A stretch of DNA of 14,373 nt from Allobosea sp. (GCA_024231975.1 JAAEQB010000035.1:1-14373), one strand, 5' to 3'. Shown: positions 1 through 7,960, counted from the stretch's first letter. The notes: generated from the letters alone by a model not told the origin. Numbers and translations are program-made.

Positions 1-1294
1 AGTCCTGGCTGGCGAGCAATTCGCGCAGGAAGACGGTCTCGCGCTTGGCGTTGGGCAGTTCGATGCCGATCGCGTTCTTGCCCTGCACCACCGCCACGCG
101 CGCCGACACCGCGCTCATCGAGCGCGCGATGTCGTCGGCCAACGAAATCACCCGGGAGCTCTTCGTGCCGGGGGCAGGCTCAAGCTCGTAGAGCGTCACG
201 ACCGGGCCGGGGCAGGCCTGCACGACTTCGCCGCGAACGTTGAAGTCCTCCAGAATTCCTTCGAGCAGGCCGGAATTCTGCTGGATGATTTCGATCGGAA
301 TCGCAGTGGCGATCTGCGGCGGCTCGGCCAGGAATTCGATCGGCGGCAATTCGAAGCCCATCGACGCGATCGGCTTCGGCATCGGCATGGCCGCGCGCAG
401 CTTCGGCGCCGCAGGCACGACCGAGACCTTCGGCTGCGCGGCCGCGGGCGCAGCTTCCACCTCAACGGCCTTCGCCACAGGCGCAGCGACCGGCGCAGCA
501 GCGGGAGCAAGCTGCCCCATGATCCGTCGGCGCGGGGCTTGGACCTTGGGCGCGGGCGCCGGAGCGGTCGGCTCAGGAGCCGGCGCGACGACCTGCAGTG
601 CCGGCGGCGTCAGGCTCAGCTCGAAGCGATAAGGCTGGGTCCAGCCGAACGTCATCGTCGCCGCAGCAGCCGCGGGAATCGGAGCAGGCGCAGGGCGCAC
701 CGGCTCGGCGACCACCACCGGCGCGATCGGCCGGGCCGTCTCCGCCGAAACCCTCGCGGCGAGGACCGGCGGCGCGCTCTCGAAGGCAGCGTCGTCCTCC
801 TGCTCGGCGTCAGGGATGAATTCCCAGAAGGCGGCATCGGAGAGGAAGGCGAACGGGGTCGTCACCGCCTCGGCCGGGGTCTCCTCCGGCAGCGGCGAAT
901 CGAGGTCGGGCGCCATCAGCGCATCCTCGCCCTCCCCCGCCATCTCGGGCTCGACCTGCTGCGTCACCTCGGGCGCCGGGGCCTCCAGAGCCCCGCCGCC
1001 CCAGACCTGCTGCAGCATGCGCTGGGGGGTGCGCCAATAGCGGACGCGGCCGGGATCGACGGGCGCCTCCGGCTCCGGCTCGGGCAGCGGGATTGCCGCC
1101 TCGGCGGCAGCACGCTCGACCTCCTGCCGACGAGTCTTGTCGGGGGTGCGCCCGTAGCGGACGAGCCCCGACGCGCCGGCGCGGGAATCGGCCGGAGCCG
1201 GCGCCGGAATATCCGCGAAATCAGACAGTTGATCCGAAATCCGCGCGGCGGGAGAAGCGCTGTTCGTCTGGAGATTGCGATGGATTCGACGCAT
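1..1294 (-). CDS. ftsK: FtsK/SpoIIIE-family DNA translocase, N-terminal part (3' end beyond window)
   Basis: FtsK proteins are hexameric ATPases that pump DNA through the division septum and help resolve chromosome dimers. The window holds 431 codons from the start. Residues about 312-430 match the entry to the motor (alpha domain): LPPIEFLAEP, then GLLEGILEDFNVRGEVV, GPVVTLYELEPAPGTKSSRV, LADDIARSMS and GKNAIGIELPN. The Walker A and B ATPase and the gamma domain would lie beyond base 1. Residues about 180-310 are a Pro/Ala-rich linker. The first 180 residues are polar and acidic with no hydrophobic membrane segments, whereas classical FtsK starts with a four-helix membrane domain. A TGA lies in frame two codons before the ATG (1298-1300), so the protein cannot extend upstream. 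Two related motifs, VRYGRTP near residue 45 and VRYWRTP near 84, form a short internal repeat. No convincing Shine-Dalgarno sequence is visible. The family call is firm. Whether this is the main cell-division FtsK or a second paralogue cannot be decided here. Confidence 0.88.
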   Translation of the reverse strand, partial: MRRIHRNLQTNSASPAARISDQLSDFADIPAPAPADSRAGASGLVRYGRTPDKTRRQEVERAAAEAAIPLPEPEPEAPVDPGRVRYWRTPQRMLQQVWGGGALEAPAPEVTQQVEPEMAGEGEDALMAPDLDSPLPEETPAEAVTTPFAFLSDAAFWEFIPDAEQEDDAAFESAPPVLAARVSAETARPIAPVVVAEPVRPAPAPIPAAAAATMTFGWTQPYRFELSLTPPALQVVAPAPEPTAPAPAPKVQAPRRRIMGQLAPAAAPVAAPVAKAVEVEAAPAAAQPKVSVVPAAPKLRAAMPMPKPIASMGFELPPIEFLAEPPQIATAIPIEIIQQNSGLLEGILEDFNVRGEVVQACPGPVVTLYELEPAPGTKSSRVISLADDIARSMSAVSARVAVVQGKNAIGIELPNAKRETVFLRELLASQD

Positions 1295-1340
1295 GGATCA
1301 ACGCTGGCCCGACACTCACTCGACTGAGCATCGAGAGGTA

Positions 1341-1376
1341 CCGGCGCAGGGTTAACAGCCCCTGAATTCGCGCCGG
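1341..1376 (-). other. Imperfect inverted repeat between the propeller gene and ftsK
   Basis: Outer arms CCGGCGC (1341-1347) and GCGCCGG (1370-1376) pair perfectly. Inner arms AGGG (1348-1351) and CCCT (1360-1363) pair as well, with an asymmetric bulge. There is no T-run on either side, so it is at best a weak terminator for the upstream operon or a leader structure for ftsK. The rest of the 117-bp gap shows nothing else convincing. Confidence 0.3.
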
Positions 1377-1411
1377 AGATTGCTGTGGACCGTGACCCGC
1401 GTCCCGCGCTC

Positions 1412-2746
1412 TCAATCGGCCCGGAAGGTGCCGATCATATAGCTCTCATTGCCGATCTCGGTGACACGCCCCTTCACCTCAAAGCTCGCCAGGTCGACGA
1501 TCCAGACAACGCTGGAATTGGATTTTCCCTTGGGCGCTCCGGTGATCGCCGCGTATTTCCCGTCGGGCGTGATCGCGATGCCGCGCGGCCGCGACGGTTC
1601 GCCGCCCGGCGTCTTCAATTCGACGCGCTTGATCGTCGCAGGCTGGCCGGCGAGCGCCTTGGCGACATCGATGACATCGATATTGTTCGAGCGGAACTGG
1701 GTCGAGAGGATGCGCTTGCCGTCCGGCAGGAAGGCGGCGACGAAGGGCCGCGTCGGCGTCTTCTCGTCATCGGTGCCGACGAGCACGCGCGCCACCTCGG
1801 CCTTGCCGGGATCGCTCAGCGCCTTCTCGACATCGACGATCGTGACGGTGTTGCCGGGCGTGTCGGTCTGGGCGTTCTCGCGCGAGGCATGGGCGACGAG
1901 CTTGCCGTCCGCGCTCGTCGAGATGCCGAAGCCGCCAGCCTGGACCGGGATGCGCGCGACTTCCGCGCCGCTCTCGCCGGCGATCGCCTTCTGCAGGCTC
2001 ATCACCGTGATGTCGTCTGTGCCGCCATTGGCGCCGAAGATCGTGCCGCCGCCGAGCGGGCTGATGGTGACGCCATTGGTGTCGGGGAAGCAGCCGAACT
2101 TGGGATCGGGCGCGCGATGCGGCACCGGATTGGGCGGACAGGGGAAGCCCGGCTTGCCATAGGCCTGCTCGACCTTGCGGATCACCCTGTTGGTCGAGAG
2201 GTCGACGATGCTGAGATGGCGTCCGCCATCCTCGTCGCCTTCCTGCTCGGCATGGGCGAGCACCGCATGCTTGCCGTCGGCTGCGATGGCGAAACCGGTC
2301 GGGCCGAAGCCGCCGGTCTCGATATAGCCCTCGACCGCGGCGAGCGTGCCGTTGCTGGCCGGATCGAGCGCCTTCTTGAGATCGACCACCGTCACCGTGC
2401 CGGCATGGCCGTGCTGGAAGGCGGCTGCCGCCTCCGGCGTCGAGCGGCCGGAATGGTTCACCACATAGGCGCGGCGCTGGTCCGGCGCGATCGCGATCGA
2501 GATCGGCTGGCCGCTTGAGACGACGGTCTTGCCGTCGACCTGGATATCCGGGGTGACGCGCAGGCGGTTGAGGACCGCCTTCGGCGTCCCGTCATTGGCA
2601 GGGTCGATCGCCTTGTCGAGATCGATGACCAGGACGACATTGTCCCAGCGCCCGCTCGCGAGGAAATAATCCTTGGCCAGGGCCTGTTGCGCCGCTGCGA
2701 TGGCGCAGAGCGCCACCATCGTGCCGAGAAGCGTCGTCCTTTGCAT
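1412..2746 (-). CDS. Secreted YVTN/lactonase-like beta-propeller protein
   Basis: This 444-residue protein starts with a Sec signal peptide (residues 1-24, MQRTTLLGTMVALCAIAAA then QALA, followed by KDYF), so it is probably periplasmic. Seven repeats with the pattern V-x-V-x-D-L-x-K-A-L are visible near residues 37, 116, 177, 245, 300, 355 and 412, for example VLVIDLDKAI, VTVVDLKKAL and VTIVDVEKAL. Between them lie blade turns such as IAIAPDQRRAYVVN and IAITPDGKYAAITG. This predicts a seven-bladed propeller of the YVTN/cytochrome-D1-like superfamily. An insertion near residues 200-222 carries the only mature-region cysteines (C203 and C219), a possible disulfide. The ATG has a strong GGAGG site five bases upstream and lies 45 bp after the FAD/Fe-S dehydrogenase gene, so the two are probably cotranscribed. 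The family includes lactonases, binding proteins and scaffolds. No catalytic assignment is possible here; a link to the substrate of the neighbouring transporter is inference only. Confidence 0.85.
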   Translation of the reverse strand: MQRTTLLGTMVALCAIAAAQQALAKDYFLASGRWDNVVLVIDLDKAIDPANDGTPKAVLNRLRVTPDIQVDGKTVVSSGQPISIAIAPDQRRAYVVNHSGRSTPEAAAAFQHGHAGTVTVVDLKKALDPASNGTLAAVEGYIETGGFGPTGFAIAADGKHAVLAHAEQEGDEDGGRHLSIVDLSTNRVIRKVEQAYGKPGFPCPPNPVPHRAPDPKFGCFPDTNGVTISPLGGGTIFGANGGTDDITVMSLQKAIAGESGAEVARIPVQAGGFGISTSADGKLVAHASRENAQTDTPGNTVTIVDVEKALSDPGKAEVARVLVGTDDEKTPTRPFVAAFLPDGKRILSTQFRSNNIDVIDVAKALAGQPATIKRVELKTPGGEPSRPRGIAITPDGKYAAITGAPKGKSNSSVVWIVDLASFEVKGRVTEIGNESYMIGTFRAD

Positions 2747-2791
2747 GGTCGTCCTCCCTCTATGGCCCGGTTTTCCGGGGTCTGTCGTTCT

Positions 2792-5725
2792 CTATGCGTG
2801 GGTGGCCTGCTCCTTCAGCGCCGCGTCCAGCACCCTGACGACATGCACGGCCTCGCGGCCGGCGCCGTCATGGATCTGGTGGCGACAGCTGGTACCGTCG
2901 GCGACGACGAGATCGCCCGCAGCGGCCTTGCGCACCGCCGGCAGCAGCGAGAGCTCGCCCATGGCGAGGGAGACATCGATCGTCGCGGCGCCGTAGCCGA
3001 AGGCGCCCGACATGCCGCAGCAGCTCGATTCGATCGGCTTGACCTCGAGCCCCGGCACCGCCCGCAAGGTCTTCTCGACCGCGCCCATCGCGTCGAAGGC
3101 CTTCTGGTGGCAATGCCCGTGCAGATGTGCGACGCGCCCGCTTTGGTCCTGCAATGGCAGGCTGGTCCTGCCCGCGGTCATGTCGACGGCCAGCAGTTCC
3201 TCGACCAGCAGCGCCGCCTTGGCCAGCGGTTCGACCTCGGCCTTTGGCAGCAGCGCGCCGAACTCGTCGCGGAAGCTCATCAGGCAGGAGGGTTCGAGCC
3301 CGACGATGCGCGCGCCCTTGGCGACATAGGGTGAAAGCGCATCGAGTGTCCGCCTTGCCTCGGCCCGGGCCTCGTCGACCAGCCCGGCCGACAAGAAGGT
3401 GCGCCCGCAGCAGAGCGGGCGACCTCCGCCCGCAGCCTCGACACGGTGCAGCCGGTAGCCGCCGGCCCGCAGCACGCGCTCGGCCGCCTCCAGATTCTCG
3501 CGCTCGAAATAGCGATTGAAGGTGTCGCCGAAGAGCACGATATCGCGGCCGTCGCCCTTCACGGCAGACAGGCTCGCCGGAGCAGCCACCTCGCGCCAGG
3601 GCGCCCGCCAGACCGGCAGCGAGCGCCGCGCCGAGAAGCCGAGCCAGCGTTCGCTGAGTTTCGCCAGCAGCGGGATCCGGTCGCGTAGGTTCATCAAGGG
3701 CGCGAGCTTCGCTGCGAAGGGCGCATAGCGCGGCAGAAAGGCGATCAGGCGCTCTTTCAGCGGCAGGCCGTGCTTCGCGTGGTAGTGATGCAGGAACTCG
3801 ACCTTCATCCGGGCCATGTCGACGCCGGTCGGGCAGTCGCGCTTGCAGCCCTTGCAGGAGACGCAGAGATCGAGCGTCTCCTTCATCTCCGGCGAGGTGA
3901 AGGCGTCCTCGCCAAGCTGGCCGGAGATGGCGAGCCTGAGCGTATTGGCTCGCCCGCGGGTGAGATGCTGCTCCTCCCGCGTCGCCCGCCAGGACGGGCA
4001 CATTGTGCCGCCGGCCATCTTCCGGCAGGTGCCGTTGTTGTTGCACATCTCGACGGCGCCGCCGAGGCCGCCCCAGTCGGACCAGTCGAGCGCCGTCTCC
4101 ACCGGCACCGGCGTCGCGTAGCCGGGCGGGAAGCGCATCAGACTGCGATCGTCCATGTGGTAGGGACGGACGATCTTGCCGGGGTTGAGATGGTTGCCCG
4201 GGTCGAAGCCGTCCTTGACCGCCTCGAAAGCGCGGGTCAGCGGCCCGCCGAACATCGGCTCGACGAAATCCGAACGCGAGATGCCGTCGCCATGCTCGCC
4301 CGAGAACGAGCCCTTGAAGCGGCGCACCAGCTCGCAGGCTTCCTCGGCGATGCCGCGCATCGCCTTCACGCCGGCTTCCGTCTTCATGTTGAGGATCGGA
4401 CGGACATGCAGGCAACCGACCGAAGCATGCGCATACCAGGTGCCGCGCGTGCCATGGCGCTCGAACAGGGCGGTGACCGCGTCGGTGTAATCGGCGAGAT
4501 GCTCGAGCGGGACGGCGCAGTCCTCGATGAAGGAGACCGGCTTCCCGTCGCCCTTCATCGACATCATGATGTTGAGGCAGGCCTCGCGCACCTCCCAAAC
4601 CGGCTTCTGCCGGGCGGGCTCGATCACTTCCACGACCGCGTCGGGGAAGCCGTGATCGGCCATGCACTGGTCGAGCCGCTTCAGGTCCCGCTTGAGTTCG
4701 GCGAGATCGTCGCCGGCGAACTCGACCAGCAGCAGGCAGTTCGGCTTGCCCTTGGTGATGTCGGCGAGGGTGCGCACGAAAAGCGGGATGTCGGCGCCCA
4801 GGACCAGCACATTGTTGTCGACGAGTTCGACCGCGACAGGCCCGAGCGCGACGATGTGCTGCGTCGTCTCCATCGCGGCGCGGAAGTTCGGGAAATGGCA
4901 GACGCCCATGACGCGATGCTGCGGCAGGGGCGAGAGCTTCAGCGTCGCCTGGGTGGTCAGCGCCAGCGTGCCCTCCGAGCCGACCAGCAGATGCGACAGG
5001 TTCGGCCGCGGCACGATCAGTTCGTCGAGATTATAGCCGCCGACGCGCCTTTGCACCTTGGGGAAGATCGCCTCGATCTCGTCGCGGTGCCGGTCGGCCA
5101 GCGCCAGCATGTTCTCCATCAAAGCCCGCGCCCGCGGCGAGGCATTGTCGCCGACCGGGCCCTCGCCGAGCGCGAAAGGCTCGCCGTCATGGAACATCGC
5201 CTTCAGGTCGATGACGTTGTCGACCGTCTTGCCGTAGCGCAGCGAGCGCGCGCCGGAGGAGTTGTTGCCGACCATGCCGCCAATGGTGCAGCGGCTCGCC
5301 GTCGAGGGCTCGACCGGGAAGAACAGGCCGTCCTTCTTCACATGGCCGTTGAGCGCCTCCAGCACGATTCCGGGCGCGACCGAGATCGTCCGGGAGGACG
5401 GATCATAGTCGCGGATCGCGTTGAAGTGCCGACTCATGTCGAGGATCAGCGCATCGCCGATCGGCTGGCCGTTCTGCGAGGTGCCGCCGCCGCGCGCGAT
5501 CACCGGCACGCCGTGCTCGGCCGCGATCGTCAGCGCCGCGGCGATATCGGCCTCTCTCTTCGGGAAGGCGACGCCCTGCGGGATGATCTGGTAGATCGAG
5601 GCGTCGGTAGCGTAACGCCCGCGGGTGAAGGCGTCGAAACGCACCTCCCCTTCGAGCGCCTGCGCCAGTTTCCGTTCGAAGCCGAGATGGCGGCTGTGCG
5701 GGCGCGGCAGGGTCGTCTGGTTCAT
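2792..5725 (-). CDS. Fused FAD-linked oxidase / Fe-S (CCG-domain) D-2-hydroxyacid dehydrogenase
   Basis: This 977-residue two-part enzyme resembles E. coli YdiJ (about 1,018 residues) and Dld-II-type D-lactate dehydrogenases. The N-terminal half is a PCMH-type FAD domain with RGGGTSQNG (78-86), FFPVEPSTASRCTIGGMVGN (135-154), NSSGARSLRYGKT and VGSEGTLALTT (248-258). The FAD-oxidase C-terminal domain follows, with HASVGCLHVRP (433-443) and SGEHGDGISRSD. Fe-S ligands come next: C561, C567 and C576 in a CNNNGTC...GGTMCP element, then CVSCKGCKRDCP (621-632). Two CCG-type domains follow: LCCGRTF (771) with EPSC (814), and HGHCHQKA (869) with SSCCGMSGAFGYG (900). Family members oxidise D-2-hydroxy acids (D-lactate, D-2-hydroxyglutarate, glycolate-like) and pass electrons to the respiratory chain; the substrate here is unknown. 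The ATG overlaps the tctA TGA as ATGA, indicating translational coupling. The same frame stays open far upstream across tctA and tctB, but homology begins only at this ATG. Confidence 0.9.
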   Translation of the reverse strand: MNQTTLPRPHSRHLGFERKLAQALEGEVRFDAFTRGRYATDASIYQIIPQGVAFPKREADIAAALTIAAEHGVPVIARGGGTSQNGQPIGDALILDMSRHFNAIRDYDPSSRTISVAPGIVLEALNGHVKKDGLFFPVEPSTASRCTIGGMVGNNSSGARSLRYGKTVDNVIDLKAMFHDGEPFALGEGPVGDNASPRARALMENMLALADRHRDEIEAIFPKVQRRVGGYNLDELIVPRPNLSHLLVGSEGTLALTTQATLKLSPLPQHRVMGVCHFPNFRAAMETTQHIVALGPVAVELVDNNVLVLGADIPLFVRTLADITKGKPNCLLLVEFAGDDLAELKRDLKRLDQCMADHGFPDAVVEVIEPARQKPVWEVREACLNIMMSMKGDGKPVSFIEDCAVPLEHLADYTDAVTALFERHGTRGTWYAHASVGCLHVRPILNMKTEAGVKAMRGIAEEACELVRRFKGSFSGEHGDGISRSDFVEPMFGGPLTRAFEAVKDGFDPGNHLNPGKIVRPYHMDDRSLMRFPPGYATPVPVETALDWSDWGGLGGAVEMCNNNGTCRKMAGGTMCPSWRATREEQHLTRGRANTLRLAISGQLGEDAFTSPEMKETLDLCVSCKGCKRDCPTGVDMARMKVEFLHHYHAKHGLPLKERLIAFLPRYAPFAAKLAPLMNLRDRIPLLAKLSERWLGFSARRSLPVWRAPWREVAAPASLSAVKGDGRDIVLFGDTFNRYFERENLEAAERVLRAGGYRLHRVEAAGGGRPLCCGRTFLSAGLVDEARAEARRTLDALSPYVAKGARIVGLEPSCLMSFRDEFGALLPKAEVEPLAKAALLVEELLAVDMTAGRTSLPLQDQSGRVAHLHGHCHQKAFDAMGAVEKTLRAVPGLEVKPIESSCCGMSGAFGYGAATIDVSLAMGELSLLPAVRKAAAGDLVVADGTSCRHQIHDGAGREAVHVVRVLDAALKEQATHA

Positions 5726-7245
5726 TCCGCAGCCTCGGCGGTCTTGGGGTGGTTCTTGCCGCGCAGCGCCGCGATCAGGTCGCCCATCGGGCCCCAGAAC
5801 AGCAGCAGCAGCGCGAGCACGACGAGCGTTCCAACGAGACCGTTCGCCCAGAACACGTTCAGCGAACCACCCGAACCGAGCAGCGCCTGGCGGAAGGCGT
5901 CTTCGGCCCGGTCGCCGAGCACGAGGGCGAGCACCAGCGGCGCCAGCGGATAATCGAGCTTCTTGAAGACATAGCCGACCACACCGAAGATCAGCATCAG
6001 CCAGATGTCGAAGGTCGAGTTCGAGATCGTGTAGGCGCCGATGGCGCAGACGATCAGGATCACCGGCGCGACGAAGGAGAACGGGATCCGCATCACCGCG
6101 GCGAAGACCGGCACGGTCGCGAGCACGATGACGAGGCCGGCGAGATTGCCGAGATACATCGAGGCGATCAGGCCCCAGACGAACTCCTTCTGCTCGACGA
6201 ACAGCATCGGCCCGGGCTGGAGCCCCCAGACCAGCAGGCCGCCGAGTAGCACCGCCGCCGTCGCCGAGCCGGGGATGCCGAGCGCCAGCATCGGCAGGAG
6301 CGCGCTGGTGCCGGCGGCATGGGCGGCCGTCTCCGGCGCCAGCACGCCCTCGATCTCGCCCTTGCCGAAGTTGTTGCCGCTCTTCGAGAAGCGCTTGGCG
6401 AGGCCATAGCCCATGAAGGAGGCGGCGATCGCCCCGCCCGGCGTCACGCCCATCCACATGCCGACGACCGCCGAGCGCAGCAGCGTCGCCCAGTAGCGCG
6501 GCAGGCCGGCCCAGGTCCGCAGCACCACCATCAGGTCGATCCTGGCCTGCTTGCCCTTGAACACCAGCCCTTCCTCGACCGTCAGCAGGATCTCGCTGAC
6601 GCCGAACAGGCCGATCACCACGATCAGGAAGTCGAAGCCGCGCATCAGCTCGGTCGAGCCAAAGGTCATGCGCAGGTCGCCCGAGATCGAGTCCAGCCCC
6701 ACGGCCGCGAGCAGGAAGCCGATGCAGAGCGAGGCGATGATCTTGGCGCGGTTCTCCCGGCCCATGCCGATGAAGGAGCAGAAGGTCAGGAGGAAGACCG
6801 CGAAGAACTCGGCCGGCCCGAAGCGCAGCGCGAACTGCGCGACCAGCGGCGCGACGAAGGTGATTAGCACGACACCAGAGAGCGCGCCGATGAAGGAGGC
6901 GGTGAAGGCTGCCGTCAGCGCTTCCGCCGCCTTGCCCTGCACCGCCATCGGATAGCCGTCGAAGGTGGTCGCGACCGACCAGGCCTCGCCGGGGATGTTG
7001 AACAGGATCGAGGTGATCGCGCCGCCGAACAGCGCCCCCCAGTAGATCGAGGAAAGCAGGATGATCGCCGAGGTCGGGTCCATGCCGAAGGTCAGCGGCA
7101 GCAGGATCGCGACGCCATTGGGCCCGCCCAGGCCCGGCAGCACCCCGACGATGATGCCGAGGATGACGCCGACCGCCATGAAGCCAACATTGTGCCAGGA
7201 GAGCGCGACCTGGAAACCGGCGAGAAGCGAGGAAAAATCGTCCAT
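5722..7245 (-). CDS. tctA: TTT-family transporter large membrane subunit TctA
   Basis: This is the large integral-membrane subunit of a tripartite tricarboxylate transporter, a secondary importer of carboxylates fed by a periplasmic receptor. The 507 residues are strongly hydrophobic, with about ten or more predicted helices. They carry the family signatures: GVLPGLGGPNGVAILLPLTF (34-53), YWGALFGGAITSILFNIPGE (68-87), GVTPGGAIAASFMGYGLAKR (266-285), EGVLAPETAAHA (299-310) and GIPGSATAAVLLGGLLVWG (323-341) followed by LQPGP. Full family length is about 500 residues, so the gene looks intact. The ATG has a good GGAG site that begins right after the tctB stop, with nine bases between the genes. 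Its own stop overlaps the start of the FAD/Fe-S dehydrogenase (ATGA). Such tight packing indicates one transcript. TctA sequence does not reveal substrate; known family substrates include citrate, tartrate, terephthalate and other organic acids. Confidence 0.95.
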   Translation of the reverse strand: MDDFSSLLAGFQVALSWHNVGFMAVGVILGIIVGVLPGLGGPNGVAILLPLTFGMDPTSAIILLSSIYWGALFGGAITSILFNIPGEAWSVATTFDGYPMAVQGKAAEALTAAFTASFIGALSGVVLITFVAPLVAQFALRFGPAEFFAVFLLTFCSFIGMGRENRAKIIASLCIGFLLAAVGLDSISGDLRMTFGSTELMRGFDFLIVVIGLFGVSEILLTVEEGLVFKGKQARIDLMVVLRTWAGLPRYWATLLRSAVVGMWMGVTPGGAIAASFMGYGLAKRFSKSGNNFGKGEIEGVLAPETAAHAAGTSALLPMLALGIPGSATAAVLLGGLLVWGLQPGPMLFVEQKEFVWGLIASMYLGNLAGLVIVLATVPVFAAVMRIPFSFVAPVILIVCAIGAYTISNSTFDIWLMLIFGVVGYVFKKLDYPLAPLVLALVLGDRAEDAFRQALLGSGGSLNVFWANGLVGTLVVLALLLLFWGPMGDLIAALRGKNHPKTAEAAE

Positions 7246-7254
7246 GTCTGCTCC

Positions 7255-7755
7255 TCAGTAGCCGAGCGCGGCTTCCAGCGGACCCTTGGGCAAGGGCACG
7301 CGGAACTGCAGTTCGAAGATCCAGAAGCAGACGATCGGCACGAGCACCGCGGTCAGCAGGATCGACCACCAGCGCGAGGTCCCGACCACGCCCATGAAGA
7401 CGATGATGAACAGCGCCGAGGCGACATAGAGACCCAAGGGGGCGATCAGCGCCACGAAGAGCAGGAGCGGCCCCAGCACGCGGACGACCTGGCCGAGCTG
7501 CGCATAGGTCACGAACACGCCGTCCTCGCGGCGGAAGGCGTTCCACAGGATGAACAGCGAGGCCGCCAGGAAGATCCAGCCGATCCGGGCCGGGAAGAAG
7601 CCGTTCTGCGGCCCGCCATCCCAGCCGGCGCCGCGGCCATAGGAATCGTAGAGGACGAGCCCGCCCAAGGCGATCAGGAGCAAGGCTGTGGCGATTTCGA
7701 CCGGGCGGCGCGAAATGCTGCGCTCCGGAGTTTCAGTCTCGGAAGGCAATGACAT
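7255..7755 (-). CDS. tctB: TTT-family transporter small membrane subunit TctB
   Basis: This is the small membrane subunit that partners TctA. It has 166 residues, the usual TctB length, with a polar N-terminal tail (about 1-18) and four hydrophobic segments: near 19-37 (VEIATALLLIALGGLVLY), 57-72 (RIGWIFLAASLFILWN), 90-118 (VVRVLGPLLLFVALIAPLGL onward) and 125-150 (SRWWSILLTAVLVPIVCFWI). The segment GGPQNGFFPARIGW resembles the loop typical of TctB proteins, in which a G-x-G/FFP stretch follows the first helix. The ATG at 7755 is preceded by GGGAG at six-base spacing. TctB diverges quickly in sequence, so the call rests on length, topology and position between tctC and tctA. Confidence 0.9.
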   Translation of the reverse strand: MSLPSETETPERSISRRPVEIATALLLIALGGLVLYDSYGRGAGWDGGPQNGFFPARIGWIFLAASLFILWNAFRREDGVFVTYAQLGQVVRVLGPLLLFVALIAPLGLYVASALFIIVFMGVVGTSRWWSILLTAVLVPIVCFWIFELQFRVPLPKGPLEAALGY

Positions 7756-7770
7756 CGATCACTCCCGCTG

Positions 7771-7813
7771 GTCATCCCGGACAAGCCGCGTCAGCGGCGC
7801 TTCGGAACGCGTG
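7771..7813. repeat. Possible degenerate repeat unit upstream of tctB
   Basis: The stretch begins GTCATCCCGGACAAGCCGCG and contains a small hairpin, GCCGC (7785-7789) with GCGGC (7794-7798). It resembles scattered intergenic repeats I associate with Hyphomicrobiales genomes. Only one copy is present here, so this is recognition rather than demonstration. Confidence 0.3.
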
Positions 7814-7835
7814 GACACTCGACAGATGAAAGCTT

Positions 7836-7933
7836 CGTCATGCTCGGCCTTGTGCCGAGCATCCACGTCTTGAACACCGAATGTGATCAGCGAAGCGAAG
7901 GCGTGAATGGTCGGGACAAACCCGACCATGACG
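7836..7933. repeat. BIME/REP-like inverted hairpin pair between tctC and tctB
   Basis: Two 36-bp units face each other. Unit A (7836-7871) contains the stem TGCTCGGC-CTTGT-GCCGAGCA (7841-7861). Unit B (7898-7933) contains ATGGTCGGG-ACAAA-CCCGACCAT (7907-7929). Unit B read on the minus strand matches unit A at 29 of 36 positions. Four of the seven mismatches form two compensatory base-pair swaps that keep the stem paired, which points to selection on structure. The element lies between the tctC stop and the tctB start, inside a probable single transcript. In E. coli, REP hairpins after malE stabilise the upstream receptor mRNA, and the same role is plausible here. Confidence 0.7.
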
Positions 7934-7960
7934 CGAAAGGCCCTGGTCGCGCCCGAAGCC

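Noticed and set aside
539..1327. 262-codon plus-strand open frame opposite ftsK
   Set aside because: It is Arg/Gly-rich shadow sequence. The minus-strand frame reads directly into conserved FtsK sequence.
1385..2518. 377-codon plus-strand open frame opposite the propeller gene
   Set aside because: It mirrors the codon bias of the propeller gene, shows no family motif, and lies opposite a protein with a signal peptide and seven repeats.
3770..5953. 727-codon plus-strand open frame opposite the dehydrogenase gene
   Set aside because: It is antisense to a protein with continuous FAD and Fe-S motifs, its translation is compositionally biased (Arg, Asp, His, Ala), and it has no recognisable domain.
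5726..7546. Long open frame continuing upstream of the FAD/Fe-S dehydrogenase across tctA and tctB (total about 1,584 codons)
   Set aside because: The upstream translation is Arg/Ala/Pro-rich with no domain signal, and it overlaps tctA and tctB, whose proteins have clear family motifs. High GC keeps the frame free of stops.
7836..7933. Short CRISPR-like array or attachment site
   Set aside because: There are only two units, in opposite orientation with strong internal hairpins and no regular spacers; no integrase or cas gene is present.
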